Assembly: GCA_020637165.1 (NCBI GenBank)
Contig: JACJWN010000003.1
Location: 186,001-250,000, forward strand
DNA: 64,000 bases
Source: Mycolicibacterium sp.
GTDB taxonomy: Bacteria > Actinomycetota > Actinomycetes > Mycobacteriales > Mycobacteriaceae
Reading direction: 5' to 3'
Shown: one piece after another, positions 18,274 to 27,365 of the stretch
Numbering within the stretch: position 1 is the first letter of the stretch
Layout of the letters: every line of letters begins with the position of its first letter
Made by a program: the position numbers and the translations under genes
The notes under the pieces: model-generated
The model's input: the letters and a program-made list of their open reading frames with translations, nothing else
Told to the model about the DNA's origin: nothing
Databases searched by the model: none

Positions 18274-19026
18274 GTGCCCCTCGGAATCGCCGACGACAAC
18301 CGCATCCGCACGCTCACCCTCAACAGGCCCGATGCCCTCAACGCCTTCAACGAGGCGCTCTACGACGCCACCGCCGAGGCCCTGAGCGCTGCCGCCGAGG
18401 ACCCGACTGTCGCCGTCGTAGTGATCACCGGGGCGGGTCGCGCGTTCAGCGCCGGCCAGGATCTCACCGAGATGCAGGCCCGGATCACCGATCCGGCCTT
18501 CACCCCCGGCAGGCACGGCTTCCCCGGACTGATCGAGGCGTTGACCGCCTTCCCCAAACCGCTGATCTGTGCGGTCAACGGTGTGGGTCTGGGCATCGGA
18601 ACGACCATCTTGGGCTTCGCGGACCTGGCGTTCATGTCGGCCACCGCGCGGCTGAAGTGTCCCTTCACCAGCCTCGGCGTGGCGCCCGAGGCAGCGTCGT
18701 CGTATCTGCTGCCCCGGCTGATCGGGCGGCAGAACGCGGCCTGGCTGCTGATGTCCTCGGAGTGGGTCGACGCCGCCGAAGCGCTTCGGATGGGCCTGGT
18801 CTGGAAGGTGTGCGAACCCGACGAGTTGATGCCACAGGTCCGCCGGCACGCCGAAATCCTTGCCGCCAAGCCGATCTCGAGCCTGATCGCGGTCAAGCAG
18901 ACGATTGCCGAGCCGACCCGCAACGGGATCGCCGCGGCAAGTGCCCGGGAGAACGGGTACTTCGCGAGGTTGATGGGGGAGCGGGCCAACGCCGAGGCGT
19001 TAGCCGAGTTCCATCGCGGGCGTTAG
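18274..19026 (+). CDS. Enoyl-CoA hydratase/isomerase family protein
   Basis: Crotonase-fold protein of 250 residues acting on acyl-CoA thioesters. The oxyanion-hole segments are VVITGAGRAFSAGQDLTEM (about residue 50-68) and AVNGVGLGIGTTI (about 100-112). The position of the classical catalytic Glu pair is altered: FTSLGVAPEAASSYLLPRL carries one acidic residue, so it may be an isomerase or other crotonase rather than a strict hydratase. The GTG start is leaderless-type. It ends 9 nt before the DHA2 transporter gene. Confidence 0.88.
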   Translation: MPLGIADDNRIRTLTLNRPDALNAFNEALYDATAEALSAAAEDPTVAVVVITGAGRAFSAGQDLTEMQARITDPAFTPGRHGFPGLIEALTAFPKPLICAVNGVGLGIGTTILGFADLAFMSATARLKCPFTSLGVAPEAASSYLLPRLIGRQNAAWLLMSSEWVDAAEALRMGLVWKVCEPDELMPQVRRHAEILAAKPISSLIAVKQTIAEPTRNGIAAASARENGYFARLMGERANAEALAEFHRGR

Positions 19027-19035
19027 GAACCCGTC

Positions 19036-21060
19036 ATGGTGACAGCGTCGGGGACGGGGCCCGATCCGGAGTCGCTGGCCGCGGCGATCAGCCCGCAACG
19101 GCGTAACGCGATCTTCGCCGCGATCCTGCTGGGCATGCTGCTTGCCGCGTTGGACCAGACCATCGTGGCGACGGCGCTTCCGACCGTGGTGGCCGACCTC
19201 GGCGGTGCGGGTCACCAGTCCTGGGTGGTCACCAGCTACCTGCTGGCCTCGACGATCACCACAGCGATAGTCGGCAAGCTCGGTGACCTGTTCGGCCGCA
19301 AAGCCGTGTTCGAGGTGTCGATCCTGTTCTTCTTCGCTGGGTCGGTGTTGTGCGGGATGTCCACCACGATGACCACTTTGGTGGCTTCGCGGACGCTGCA
19401 GGGCATCGGGGGCGGGGCGGTCATGGTGACCGCGATGGCGGTGATCGGCGAGGTGATCCCGCTGCGGGAGCGCGGCCGCTACCAGGGCGCTCTCGGGGCG
19501 GTCTTCGGAGTGACCACCGTGATCGGCCCATTGCTCGGGGGCTTCTTCACCGATCATCTGTCCTGGCGCTGGGCGTTTTGGATCAACGTGCCGGTGGCCC
19601 TGGTGGTTCTGGTCGTCGCGGCCCTGACGATCCCGTCGCTGCCCCGCGCCGGGCGGGCGGTGATCGACTATCCGGGGATCCTGCTGATGGGTGTGGGGGC
19701 CACCGGACTGACCCTGGCCACCAGTTGGGGCGGCAGCACCTACCCGTGGTCCTCGCCGGTGATCCTCGGACTCTTCGTCGGCTCGGCCGTGGCCCTGGCG
19801 GCATTCGTGCGGGTGGAGTTGCGCGCGGCCGAGCCGGTGCTGCCGATCCGGCTCTTCGCCAGCCCGGTGTTCACGGTGTGCTGCGGCCTGAGCTTCGTCG
19901 TGGGCTTCGCGATGCTGGGAGCTCTGACCTTCCTGCCGACGTTCATGCAGTTCGTCGACGGGGTCTCGGCCACCGAGTCGGGCCTGCGCACCCTGCCGAT
20001 GGTCATCGGCCTGTTGATCACCTCGATCGGCAGCGGTGCCCTGGTGGGACGCACCGGGCGCTACAAGATCTTCCCGGTGATCGGTACCGCCGTCATGGCC
20101 CTCGGATTCGTTCTGCTGTCGCAGATGACCGCGGCCACCCCGATGTGGCGACAGTCGCTGTACCTGTTCGTCCTGGGCACCGGCATCGGTTTGTGCATGC
20201 AGGTGCTGATTCTCACCGTGCAGAACACCGTCGACTTCGCCGATCTCGGAGTGGCCACCTCGGGAGTGACGTTCTTCCGCACCATCGGCAGCTCGTTCGG
20301 CGCGGCGATCTTCGGGTCGCTGTTCGCCAACTTCCTCGAAGACCGGATCGGACCCGCGCTTGCCGCCGGCGGCGCGCCGGCGGTGGCCGCGGAATCCCCG
20401 CAGGTCTTGCATCGGCTACCTGAGGCCATGGCGGCCCCGATCGTCGCCGCCTACGCCGACGCGATCGGCCGGGTATTCCTCTTCGCCGCCCCGGTCGCGC
20501 TGGTGGGGTTTGTTCTGGCGCTGTTGCTCAAGGAGGTTCCGCTGCGGGAGGTCGACACGGCGGCGGTGGACCTCGGCGAGGGTTTCGCCATGCCGTCGGC
20601 GGAGAACTCCGAGGAGATCCTGGAGGTCTCGGTGGGCAGGATGATGCGCGACTCGCCCGAGTTGCGATTGCGATCCCTGGTGAGCCGCCCGGGTTGCCGC
20701 CTCGACATCGGCCGGCTGTGGGCCTTGCTCCAGATCTACCGCAACAGGCGGGTCTTCGGATCGGCACGGCTGACCGATATCGCCGCCCGGTTGCGGGTGC
20801 CCGCGGAGGTGCTCGCGCCCGCCTTCGACCGGGTGGTCGCCGACGGTTACGCGCTGCACGCCGGCGACGAACTCTGGCTGACCCAGGCCGGGCTGCGCGA
20901 GGTCGATGCCGTCTCCAGCGTCATCGTCGCCGGGATCGTGCACAAGCTGGAGGCCTCGCCCGGCTTCTCGGGGCGGCCGGACCGCCTTGCGGTCGAGGCG
21001 GCATTGGAGCGCATCGCGCATCGCATCCTGGTGCAGCGGGAGTGGGATCGCGCCGGTTAG
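19036..21060 (+). CDS. DHA2-family (14-TMS) MFS drug exporter with C-terminal winged-helix-like extension (Rv1877 type)
   Basis: Proton-coupled multidrug exporter family (EmrB/QacA), 674 residues. The membrane part covers about residues 25-510: [16 protein letters not shown] in TM1, the motif A loop [37 protein letters not shown], and the motif C region [21 protein letters not shown]. The last 150 residues are soluble and include a winged-helix-like segment ([35 protein letters not shown]). Length, position and extension fit Rv1877. AGGA about 7 nt upstream of the ATG serves as ribosome binding site. Substrates are unknown. Confidence 0.9.
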   Translation: MVTASGTGPDPESLAAAISPQRRNAIFAAILLGMLLAALDQTIVATALPTVVADLGGAGHQSWVVTSYLLASTITTAIVGKLGDLFGRKAVFEVSILFFFAGSVLCGMSTTMTTLVASRTLQGIGGGAVMVTAMAVIGEVIPLRERGRYQGALGAVFGVTTVIGPLLGGFFTDHLSWRWAFWINVPVALVVLVVAALTIPSLPRAGRAVIDYPGILLMGVGATGLTLATSWGGSTYPWSSPVILGLFVGSAVALAAFVRVELRAAEPVLPIRLFASPVFTVCCGLSFVVGFAMLGALTFLPTFMQFVDGVSATESGLRTLPMVIGLLITSIGSGALVGRTGRYKIFPVIGTAVMALGFVLLSQMTAATPMWRQSLYLFVLGTGIGLCMQVLILTVQNTVDFADLGVATSGVTFFRTIGSSFGAAIFGSLFANFLEDRIGPALAAGGAPAVAAESPQVLHRLPEAMAAPIVAAYADAIGRVFLFAAPVALVGFVLALLLKEVPLREVDTAAVDLGEGFAMPSAENSEEILEVSVGRMMRDSPELRLRSLVSRPGCRLDIGRLWALLQIYRNRRVFGSARLTDIAARLRVPAEVLAPAFDRVVADGYALHAGDELWLTQAGLREVDAVSSVIVAGIVHKLEASPGFSGRPDRLAVEAALERIAHRILVQREWDRAG

Positions 21061-21088
21061 GCACACTGAACCGGCGGCCGAGTGCGGC

Positions 21089-21101
21089 TAGCATCGCAGA
21101 C
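21089..21101 (+). promoter_or_regulatory. Leaderless -10 element in front of the glnA3 mini-ORF
   Basis: TAGCAT (21089-21094) is followed by exactly 7 nt and then the ATG at 21102. Transcription would start on that A, making the mini-ORF the first thing translated. Confidence 0.65.
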
Positions 21102-21167
21102 ATGCGCCGAATCGGGGAGTTCGCCTCCGGGAGTTTCGCTGAGGACGCCGACCGGGGTCTGGTATGA
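21102..21167 (+). CDS. Leaderless 21-residue mini-ORF coupled to glnA3
   Basis: A 21-codon ORF (MRRIGEFASGSFAEDADRGLV) begins at the predicted transcription start. Its TGA overlaps the glnA3 ATG (ATGA, 21164-21167). glnA3 has no Shine-Dalgarno of its own, so translation of the mini-ORF probably delivers ribosomes to it. The peptide has no long run of one amino acid, so classic attenuation is not obvious. Alternatively, an upstream frameshift could make it an N-terminal extension; no sign of that is seen. Confidence 0.6.
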   Translation: MRRIGEFASGSFAEDADRGLV

Positions 21168-22483
21168 CGCCGCCGCAGGTGACCGACGAGGTCGTGATCG
21201 GGACGATCGTCAACGCCGCCGGGTTGACGCTGGCCAAGGTGGTCGATGCCGCAGCGGTCGGCAGGTTCACCGAGCCGGGATTGGGCGCGAGTCCGACCTG
21301 GCACGGCTTCGCCATCGACCGGGCCGGCATCGCCTTCACCGAAGCGATCAGTGTGGTCGGCGATGAGAGGTTGCGGATCGACCGGCATGCGATGCGGGTG
21401 ATCGACGACGGACTGGCGTGGGCTCCGGCCTCCTTCTTCGACCAGGACGGCAATCCGGTGCCCGCCTGCACCCGGGGCACACTGGGCCGTCTCGAGTCCC
21501 GGCTGGAGCAGGATGGCCTACAGGCCCGGATCGGCCACGAGATCGAGTTCCTGCTCGTCGATGCGGCCGGAGAGCGGGTCCCCGGCGAATTGTGGGCACA
21601 GTACGGGCTGGCCGGGGTGCTCGAACACGAGGGTTTCGTCCGCGACGTGATGGCCGCCATGGACAGGGCGGGCGTCGGCGTCGAACAGTTCCATCCGGAG
21701 TACGGGGTGAACCAGTTCGAGATGTCGCTGGCGCCGGCCTCCCCGGTGGCCGCGGCCGACCAACTGGTTTTGGCCCGGATTCTGATCGGCAGGGTGGCCC
21801 GCCGCCACGGCCTGCGCATCAGCCTGTCCCCGGTGCCGTTCGCCGGCAGCGTGGGATCCGGCGCCCATCAGCATTTCTCGCTCTATCGCGGCGGCGCCCC
21901 GCTGTTCTCGGGCGGGCACGGCCCGCACGGACTGACACCCGAGGGTATGGCCGCCATCGGGGGAGTGGTCTCGGGTGTGGCCGAGGCGCTGCTGATCTTC
22001 GCCGGTTCGGTCGTGTCGGGGCAGCGGATGCGGCCGGGGAACTGGGCCGGCGCCTATACCTGCTGGGGGACCGAGAACAGGGAGGCCGCGGTGCGGTTCC
22101 TGCCCAGAACCCTCGGAAACCCCCACGGCGCCAACGCCGAGGTGAAGGTCATCGATCCTTCGGCCAACCCTTATCTGGCCAGCGCCGCGATCCTGGGCCT
22201 TGCGCTCGACGGCATCGAACACCGTGCCGAGCTCCCGCCGGAGGTGACCGTGGACCCGCACACGCTGTCGCAGACCGAACGGGACGCCGCCGGTGCCGTG
22301 CAGTTGTCCCACGATCAGGCCGATGCCCTTGCAGCACTGGACGGTTCGCACCGCCTACGCGGAATCCTCGGTGACCCCGTCGTCGACGCGCTGGTGGCGG
22401 TGCGCCGCTACGAGCAGCAGAACTACGCGGGCCTGACCGCCGCCGACGCGGCCGACAAGTTCCGGATGGCCTGGAGTCTGTGA
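21164..22483 (+). CDS. glnA3: Glutamine synthetase family protein GlnA3
   Basis: ATP-dependent ligase of the glutamine synthetase fold, 439 residues, matching GlnA3 (Rv1878) by position and features. Visible are the metal-site strands IGHEIEFLLVDAAGE and EQFHPEYGVNQFEMSLAP, the ATP/metal loop VGSGAHQHFSLYRGG, and the substrate Arg region NREAAVRFLP, followed by NAEVKVIDPSANPYLASAA. The adenylylation Tyr context of GlnA1 is absent. GlnA2-4-type paralogues in actinobacteria act on other amines or polyamines, so glutamine synthesis should not be assumed. It overlaps the amidohydrolase gene by GTGA, consistent with joint expression. Confidence 0.9.
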   Translation: MTPPQVTDEVVIGTIVNAAGLTLAKVVDAAAVGRFTEPGLGASPTWHGFAIDRAGIAFTEAISVVGDERLRIDRHAMRVIDDGLAWAPASFFDQDGNPVPACTRGTLGRLESRLEQDGLQARIGHEIEFLLVDAAGERVPGELWAQYGLAGVLEHEGFVRDVMAAMDRAGVGVEQFHPEYGVNQFEMSLAPASPVAAADQLVLARILIGRVARRHGLRISLSPVPFAGSVGSGAHQHFSLYRGGAPLFSGGHGPHGLTPEGMAAIGGVVSGVAEALLIFAGSVVSGQRMRPGNWAGAYTCWGTENREAAVRFLPRTLGNPHGANAEVKVIDPSANPYLASAAILGLALDGIEHRAELPPEVTVDPHTLSQTERDAAGAVQLSHDQADALAALDGSHRLRGILGDPVVDALVAVRRYEQQNYAGLTAADAADKFRMAWSL

Positions 22484-23595
22484 CGGCCCGCCGGGTACTC
22501 GACGAACACATAGCAACGCTGCGCCTCATCGACAATCACGTCCACGGCTATTGGCCGGGCGAGGTGGACCGTGGACGTTTCGAGAACGGCCTCAACGAGG
22601 CCAACACCGGTCCGCTGGCCGAATTCGACTCCGGTTTCGACACCCAACTCGGCTTCGCGGTGCGGGCGCACTGCGCTCCGTTGCTGGGACTGCCGCCGCA
22701 CGCGGACCCGCAGTCCTACTGGGCAAGGCGCAGCACGCTGACCGCAACCGAACTGGCTCGGCTGTTCCTCACCGCCGCCGGGGCGAGCCACTGGCTGGTG
22801 GACACCGGCCTGCCCGACGTCGCCGGCCCGGCCGAGATGGCGGGTGTCTCGGGAGCTGCCGCCCACGAGATCGTCCGACTCGAGCAGGTCGCCGTGCAGG
22901 CGGCCGCGCAGGACGACGGCTATGCCGACAGCTTCCGGGAAATACTCTGGGACAGAGGCACTTCGGCGGTTGCGACCAAGACCGTTCTGGCCTACAGGGG
23001 TGGTTTCGAGGGCGACCTGTCGGAGCCCTCCGGCGCGGAGGTGGCGGCCGCGGCACGCAGTTGGCGCGAGGCGGGCGCCACCCGGTTGACCGACCGGGTG
23101 CTGCTGCGCTTCGGCTTGCACGAGGCGCTGCGGCTGGATAAGCCGCTGCAGTTCCACGTCGGCCTCGGTGATCGGGATTGTGATCTGCACCGCACCAATC
23201 CGCTTCTACTGCTGGACTTTTTGCGCTCGCACCGGGAAACGCCGATCGTGTTGTTGCACTGCTACCCCTACGAACGCGAGGCCGGCTACCTCGCCCAGGC
23301 GTTCAACAACGTCCACCTCGACATCGGGCTGAGCGTCAACCACCTCGGGGCGCGGGCGGCGACCTTCATCGGCCGCACCCTGGAACTGGCCCCGTTCCGC
23401 AAGATTCTCTATTCCTCCGATGCCTTCGGCCCGCCGGAGTTGCACTATCTCGGCGCGCGGCTGTGGCGGACGGCGATCGCGGAGGTGCTCAGCGGATTCG
23501 TCGACCGCGCGGAGTGGTCGACGGATAACGCACTCCGCGTCGCAGGACTGATCGGCCGCGGCAATGCCGAACGGGTCTACCGCCTGTCTGGGTAG
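22480..23595 (+). CDS. Amidohydrolase-2 family protein (Rv1879 type)
   Basis: Metal-dependent TIM-barrel hydrolase of 371 residues. LRLIDNHVHGYWPGE carries the N-terminal HxH metal site; FHVGLGDRDCDL and IVLLHCYPYEREAGYL supply later His residues, and KILYSSDAFGPPELH gives the C-terminal catalytic Asp. The GTG start sits in a GTGA overlap with glnA3. The pairing glutamine-synthetase-like plus amidohydrolase suggests formation and breakage of gamma-glutamyl or other amide bonds in one pathway (inference). In many actinobacteria the two activities are fused into one protein. Confidence 0.88.
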   Translation: MTARRVLDEHIATLRLIDNHVHGYWPGEVDRGRFENGLNEANTGPLAEFDSGFDTQLGFAVRAHCAPLLGLPPHADPQSYWARRSTLTATELARLFLTAAGASHWLVDTGLPDVAGPAEMAGVSGAAAHEIVRLEQVAVQAAAQDDGYADSFREILWDRGTSAVATKTVLAYRGGFEGDLSEPSGAEVAAAARSWREAGATRLTDRVLLRFGLHEALRLDKPLQFHVGLGDRDCDLHRTNPLLLLDFLRSHRETPIVLLHCYPYEREAGYLAQAFNNVHLDIGLSVNHLGARAATFIGRTLELAPFRKILYSSDAFGPPELHYLGARLWRTAIAEVLSGFVDRAEWSTDNALRVAGLIGRGNAERVYRLSG

Positions 23596-23598
23596 GGT

Positions 23599-23614
23599 AC
23601 CGCCGGAAGGCGGT
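23599..23614. terminator. Short hairpin between convergent genes
   Basis: ACCGCC and GGCGGT form a perfect 6-bp stem closed by a GGAA (GNRA) tetraloop, in the 30-bp gap between the convergent amidohydrolase and flavin reductase genes. Confidence 0.6.
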
Positions 23615-23625
23615 CGGCAGACCGT

Positions 23626-24132
23626 TCAGGCCTCATGGCCGGCGTCCAGACCGTGCACGTCGGAGTAGGTGAGCAGGGGTGCTGTTCCGGCCGGAACGAC
23701 CCCCGCGACCGGCTCGACGAGATGGCCGACGTGGTCGCCGAGGTCGAGGCGGTCGAGCACCCGCCCGGCGAACCAGCCCGCCGCATCGGTGAGAATCGGC
23801 ACCCCGGCTGGTCCGTCCTCCCACCCGCAGTGGGCGAACTTGTCGATGCGATCACCGGTCTCGGCCCCGAACAGCCCGGCCAATTCCCGATGCCGTTCGG
23901 TCAGTAGGTGAACGGCCAGGTGGTTGGCCCGGCGCGCGACCCGGTAGGTGTGGTTGAGCTTGGACAAGCCGACCAGAAACCGCGGCGGATGGATCGACGC
24001 CTGGCACGCGAAGCCGACCAGACACCCGGAACGCTCGGTGCCGGCGCGGGTGGTGACAACGAACATCGGATAGTCCAGCCGGGCCATCATCCGCTCGAAG
24101 GCCGCGGTGCCGTCGCTGCTGTTGCCGGCCAT
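23626..24132 (-). CDS. Flavin reductase-like FMN-binding protein
   Basis: Protein of 168 residues with the flavin reductase (HpaC/split-barrel) fold: MMARLDYPMFVVTT, CLVGFACQASIHPPRFLVGL (FMN-binding region), NHLAVHLLTERHRELAGLFG and DRIDKFAHCGW. It would use NAD(P)H to reduce flavin or bind F420/FMN. It lies 15 nt downstream of the CYP140 gene on the same strand. It may therefore supply reducing power to the two P450s, although a ferredoxin system would be more conventional. Confidence 0.84.
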   Translation of the reverse strand: MAGNSSDGTAAFERMMARLDYPMFVVTTRAGTERSGCLVGFACQASIHPPRFLVGLSKLNHTYRVARRANHLAVHLLTERHRELAGLFGAETGDRIDKFAHCGWEDGPAGVPILTDAAGWFAGRVLDRLDLGDHVGHLVEPVAGVVPAGTAPLLTYSDVHGLDAGHEA

Positions 24133-24147
24133 CGGAATGGAGGCTTC

Positions 24148-25512
24148 CTAACCCACCACCCGGGCCGGCGCCCCGAGCCGAACCGGAAGCCGGGACCACC
24201 CGCGCAGTACCCGGGTATCGCGGCGGACCCCCTCGCCGGCGAGTTGCGCGTCGGGGAAGTGGGTGAAGAAGCGTCGCAATCCCGCCTCGCCCTCGGCTCG
24301 GGCCAGCGCCGCTCCCAGGCAGAAGTGCCGGCCCCCGGAGAACGCCAGATGCCGGCCCGCGTTGGCCCGCCGGACGTCGAATCGGTCCGGGTGGGCGAAC
24401 ACGGCGGGGTCCCGGTTGGCGGCGGCCAGACAGATGACGACAACCTCGCCGCGCCGCACCGGCTTTCCGGCGACCTCGGTGTCACAGCGGGCCACTCGTG
24501 CGGTGAGTTGGACGGGGGAGTCCAGTCGCAGGATCTCCTCGACGGCGTTGGCCCACAACGACGGGTCGTCGGCGAGCAGGGCCAGTTGATCCGGAGAGTC
24601 CAGCAGCATGCGGATCCCGTTGCCCAACAGGTTGACCGTGGTCTCGAACCCCGCCGCCAGCACCAGGCCGGCGACCGCCCGCAACTCGGTGCCGTCCAGC
24701 CGGATACCGTCCTGGGAGACCTCGATGAGTTGGCTCATCAGATCCGCGCCGGGCTGTGCCTGCAATCTCGCCAGGTGCGCCTCCAGCCAGCGGCCGAAGC
24801 CGTCCAGGCCGCGCTGGACACTCTGGAACTGGGCGAAACTCAGCCCGAAATCCAGACTGGGGGCAGCCAGTTCGCCGAACTCCAGCACCAGGGGACGGTC
24901 GGACTCGGGCACCCCGAGGATGTCGCTGATGATCGCGACCGGAAGCTGGGAGCAGTACCGGTCGACGATGTCGACCACTTCCGGCGCGGCGTCGAGCCGT
25001 TCGAGCAGCGTCGCGGCGGTCCGTTCGACCCCCTCGCGCAGTCCGGCGACCGCGCGCGATGTGAACACCGCCGAGACGGTCTTGCGGTAGCGGGTGTGCT
25101 CGGGGGGTTCGACGGCCAGCAAAGACGGGGGCCGAAGCGGATGTAGGACGTCGGTTCGGGTGCGCTCCTCGAGCCAGCGTAGAGGTCGGGGCAGGCTGGC
25201 CCCGAGGACGATGACCCGGAAGTCCTCGGACCGCAACAGCTCATGGGCGACCGCGTGATCGACCGTCAGATGGCTCAGCCGGCCGGAGACCAGTGGGCCC
25301 CGGCCGCGGAGTTCCTCGTAGAAGCCGAACGGGTCGGCCCGCAACGCGGGGTCGGCCATCAGCCTGGCCTGCGGATCGCCGCGGCGGGCCGAGGCGCGGG
25401 CCACCGAACGCACGACGCCGTGCAGCGCCAGCCAATTGAGTCGCTGCTTGATATCGGTGCGTGTTATGGCGCTGGGTCTGACGGCGCTGGGTGTCATGCG
25501 GCTGGATGTCAT
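24148..25512 (-). CDS. cyp140: Cytochrome P450, CYP140 family
   Basis: Soluble bacterial cytochrome P450 of 454 residues, positioned like Rv1880c (cyp140). The heme Cys is in FSGGRHFCLGAALARAEG, the I-helix oxygen-activation motif is LVLAAGFETTVNLLG, and the K-helix ExxR is EEILRLDSPVQL. The N-terminal 45 residues (SSRMTPSAVRPS..., WLALHGVVRSVARASARRG) precede the first P450 helix. Its ATG at 25512 overlaps the stop of the CYP124 gene (ATGA), so the two P450s are translationally coupled. The substrate of CYP140 is unknown. Confidence 0.9.
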   Translation of the reverse strand: MTSSRMTPSAVRPSAITRTDIKQRLNWLALHGVVRSVARASARRGDPQARLMADPALRADPFGFYEELRGRGPLVSGRLSHLTVDHAVAHELLRSEDFRVIVLGASLPRPLRWLEERTRTDVLHPLRPPSLLAVEPPEHTRYRKTVSAVFTSRAVAGLREGVERTAATLLERLDAAPEVVDIVDRYCSQLPVAIISDILGVPESDRPLVLEFGELAAPSLDFGLSFAQFQSVQRGLDGFGRWLEAHLARLQAQPGADLMSQLIEVSQDGIRLDGTELRAVAGLVLAAGFETTVNLLGNGIRMLLDSPDQLALLADDPSLWANAVEEILRLDSPVQLTARVARCDTEVAGKPVRRGEVVVICLAAANRDPAVFAHPDRFDVRRANAGRHLAFSGGRHFCLGAALARAEGEAGLRRFFTHFPDAQLAGEGVRRDTRVLRGWSRLPVRLGAPARVVG

Positions 25513-26792
25513 ACGGGGGCGGTCCAGCTGACCGGCAGGGTCTTGATGCCGTGGATGAACGAGGACAACAGCATCGACGGGGTACCGCTGACCGCGATAT
25601 CGGGTATGCGCTCGCGTAGCTCTTCGAAGACCACCGCGATCTCCCGGCGGGCGAGGTTGGCGCCCAGGCAGAAATGCGTTCCACCGCCGCCGAACCCGAC
25701 ATGGTGATTGGGTGTGCGGGTCACGTCGAACAGCCACGGATTGTCGAACTTGGTTTCGTCGCGGTTGGCCGAGGCGTACCACATGGTCACCTTGTCGCCC
25801 GCTGCGATCGTCACGCCCCCGACCTCGACGTCGCGGGTTGTGGTTCGGCGCATGTAGACCACCGGCGAGGCCCAGCGGACGATCTCCTCGACGGCGGTCG
25901 GGGTGTGGGTGGCGAAATCGTTCCACCAGATCTCGCGCTGCTCGGGGTAACGGGTCAGTGCCAGGACCCCGTGACTGATCGCGTTGCGGGTGGTCTCGTT
26001 GCCGGCGATGGCGAGCAGGATGAAGAAGGAGGCGATCTCCGATGAGCTCAACCGTTCGCCGTCGACCTCGGCGGCCACCAGAGCCGTGGTGAGGTCGTCG
26101 CGCGGGTGGGCCCGGCGGTCCTCGGCCAGGGCGGTCGCGTAACCGCCGATGTCGATGGCGACCTTCATGAATTCCTCGAAGTCCGTGGTCAGGTCGGGAT
26201 CACCGAAGCCGAGGATGATGTTGGTCCAGTGGAAGATCTGCTGGTGGTCGGCTTCGGGAATGCCCATCATGTCGCAGATCACCTGCAGCGGAAGCGGTCC
26301 GGACAGCTCCGAGACCAGATCCCCGTGGCCGTCGGGATGGTTGGAGACCATGCCGGTCACAAGCCGCCTGGCCCGCTCGCGGACCGACTCCTCGGTGCGC
26401 GCCACCACCCTGGGGGTGAAGGCGCTGCGGACGATATTGCGTAGCCGGGCGTGCCGGGGATCGTCCAGGGCGATCATCGAGCCGAAGTACTCGGCCACCT
26501 CGGGAGCCTGGTCGGCGATGGTGATATTCGGGTAGGAGCTGAAGATCTCCGGGTGGCGGCTGGCGAAGTGGACGTCGTCGAACCTCATCAGGGCCCAATG
26601 ACCCGGGCCGGTCTCGAATCCCTCCCACTCGATCTCGTTGACGAAGGTGACCGGGGCCTCCCGCCGCAGGGTGGCGAAGGCCCCGTCGCGGTAGGCGTCG
26701 TCACGGGCCCAGAAGTCCAGCGTTCCCATCTCGATCTCGCCGAGCGGTACGTGCGGCGGCGCCTGGCCGTTGACGAGTGTCGGGATGCCCAT
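25509..26792 (-). CDS. cyp124: Cytochrome P450, CYP124 family (methyl-branched lipid omega-hydroxylase)
   Basis: P450 of 427 residues very close to M. tuberculosis CYP124 (Rv2266): PDIFSSYPNITI-type helix B region, AEYFGSMIALDDPRHARLR, and QIFHWTNIILGFGDPDL. The heme Cys lies in GFGGGGTHFCLGANLARRE, the I-helix reads FFILLAIAGNETTRNA, and ExxR is in VEEIVRWASP. CYP124 hydroxylates the terminal carbon of methyl-branched lipids and also oxidises sterol side chains. It follows the SRPBCC gene by 36 nt and overlaps CYP140. In H37Rv cyp124 is far from cyp140, so this arrangement is different. Confidence 0.93.
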   Translation of the reverse strand: MGIPTLVNGQAPPHVPLGEIEMGTLDFWARDDAYRDGAFATLRREAPVTFVNEIEWEGFETGPGHWALMRFDDVHFASRHPEIFSSYPNITIADQAPEVAEYFGSMIALDDPRHARLRNIVRSAFTPRVVARTEESVRERARRLVTGMVSNHPDGHGDLVSELSGPLPLQVICDMMGIPEADHQQIFHWTNIILGFGDPDLTTDFEEFMKVAIDIGGYATALAEDRRAHPRDDLTTALVAAEVDGERLSSSEIASFFILLAIAGNETTRNAISHGVLALTRYPEQREIWWNDFATHTPTAVEEIVRWASPVVYMRRTTTRDVEVGGVTIAAGDKVTMWYASANRDETKFDNPWLFDVTRTPNHHVGFGGGGTHFCLGANLARREIAVVFEELRERIPDIAVSGTPSMLLSSFIHGIKTLPVSWTAPV

Positions 26793-26828
26793 GAATCCAC
26801 CCTAGAGGCCGATGGACCGGTGCAGCGG

Positions 26829-27287
26829 TCAGTCCTGTTCGACGACTTTTTTGATGCGTTCCAGGGTGGTGCGCATATCCCGAACATTGCGCCGGCCGCG
26901 CAGGTATCCGGCGAACATCCAGAACACCCTGACCGGAAGTGACTGGTTGAGCCGGAACGACTCGGTGACGTCGGTGCCGTCGCCGGCGGGGGTCAACCGG
27001 TAATGCCAGTTGTTGACGGCCTGGTCTCCCGGTCCGAGCACGGCGAAACCGAACTCCCGGCCCGGCTCGCATGCGGTCACACGGCAGGTGGTCCAGTAGA
27101 CCGGCCCGATCTCGTTGCGCCGGACGTGCCCACGGAACTTGGCGCCCAATTCGGGTCCGGTGGCCCCGTCGAGCCATTCGGCTTCGAACACCTCGGGGGA
27201 GAAGCGGCCGGTGTTGCGGACGTCCGCGATGAGATCCCAGATCTTCTGGGCAGGGGCGAACATATGCACCGTCACTGAGCCTTCCAT
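26829..27287 (-). CDS. SRPBCC (START-like) family protein, Rv1883c type
   Basis: Lipid-binding START/polyketide-cyclase fold of 152 residues: VTVHMFAPAQKIWDLIADVRNTGRF opens the domain, with RVTACEPGREFGFAVLG and NNWHYRLTPAGDGTDVTESF in the central sheet and a C-terminal helix RTTLERIKKVVEQD. Such proteins bind hydrophobic ligands. First in a likely operon with CYP124, CYP140 and a flavin reductase, it could present a lipid to the P450s (inference). It corresponds to Rv1883c in the conserved order. No strong ribosome binding site is seen before the ATG. Confidence 0.85.
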   Translation of the reverse strand: MEGSVTVHMFAPAQKIWDLIADVRNTGRFSPEVFEAEWLDGATGPELGAKFRGHVRRNEIGPVYWTTCRVTACEPGREFGFAVLGPGDQAVNNWHYRLTPAGDGTDVTESFRLNQSLPVRVFWMFAGYLRGRRNVRDMRTTLERIKKVVEQD

Positions 27288-27352
27288 GAGCCGAGTGTAT
27301 GCCTGCCCGGCCGGACGGTTCGGGCCCGGCTGCGCGGGGTAACAGCCGGGGG

Positions 27353-27365
27353 TAGCGTCGCGGTC
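27353..27365 (+). promoter_or_regulatory. Leaderless -10 element of the second SRPBCC gene
   Basis: TAGCGT (27353-27358) is 7 nt before the GTG at 27366; no Shine-Dalgarno lies between. Confidence 0.6.
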
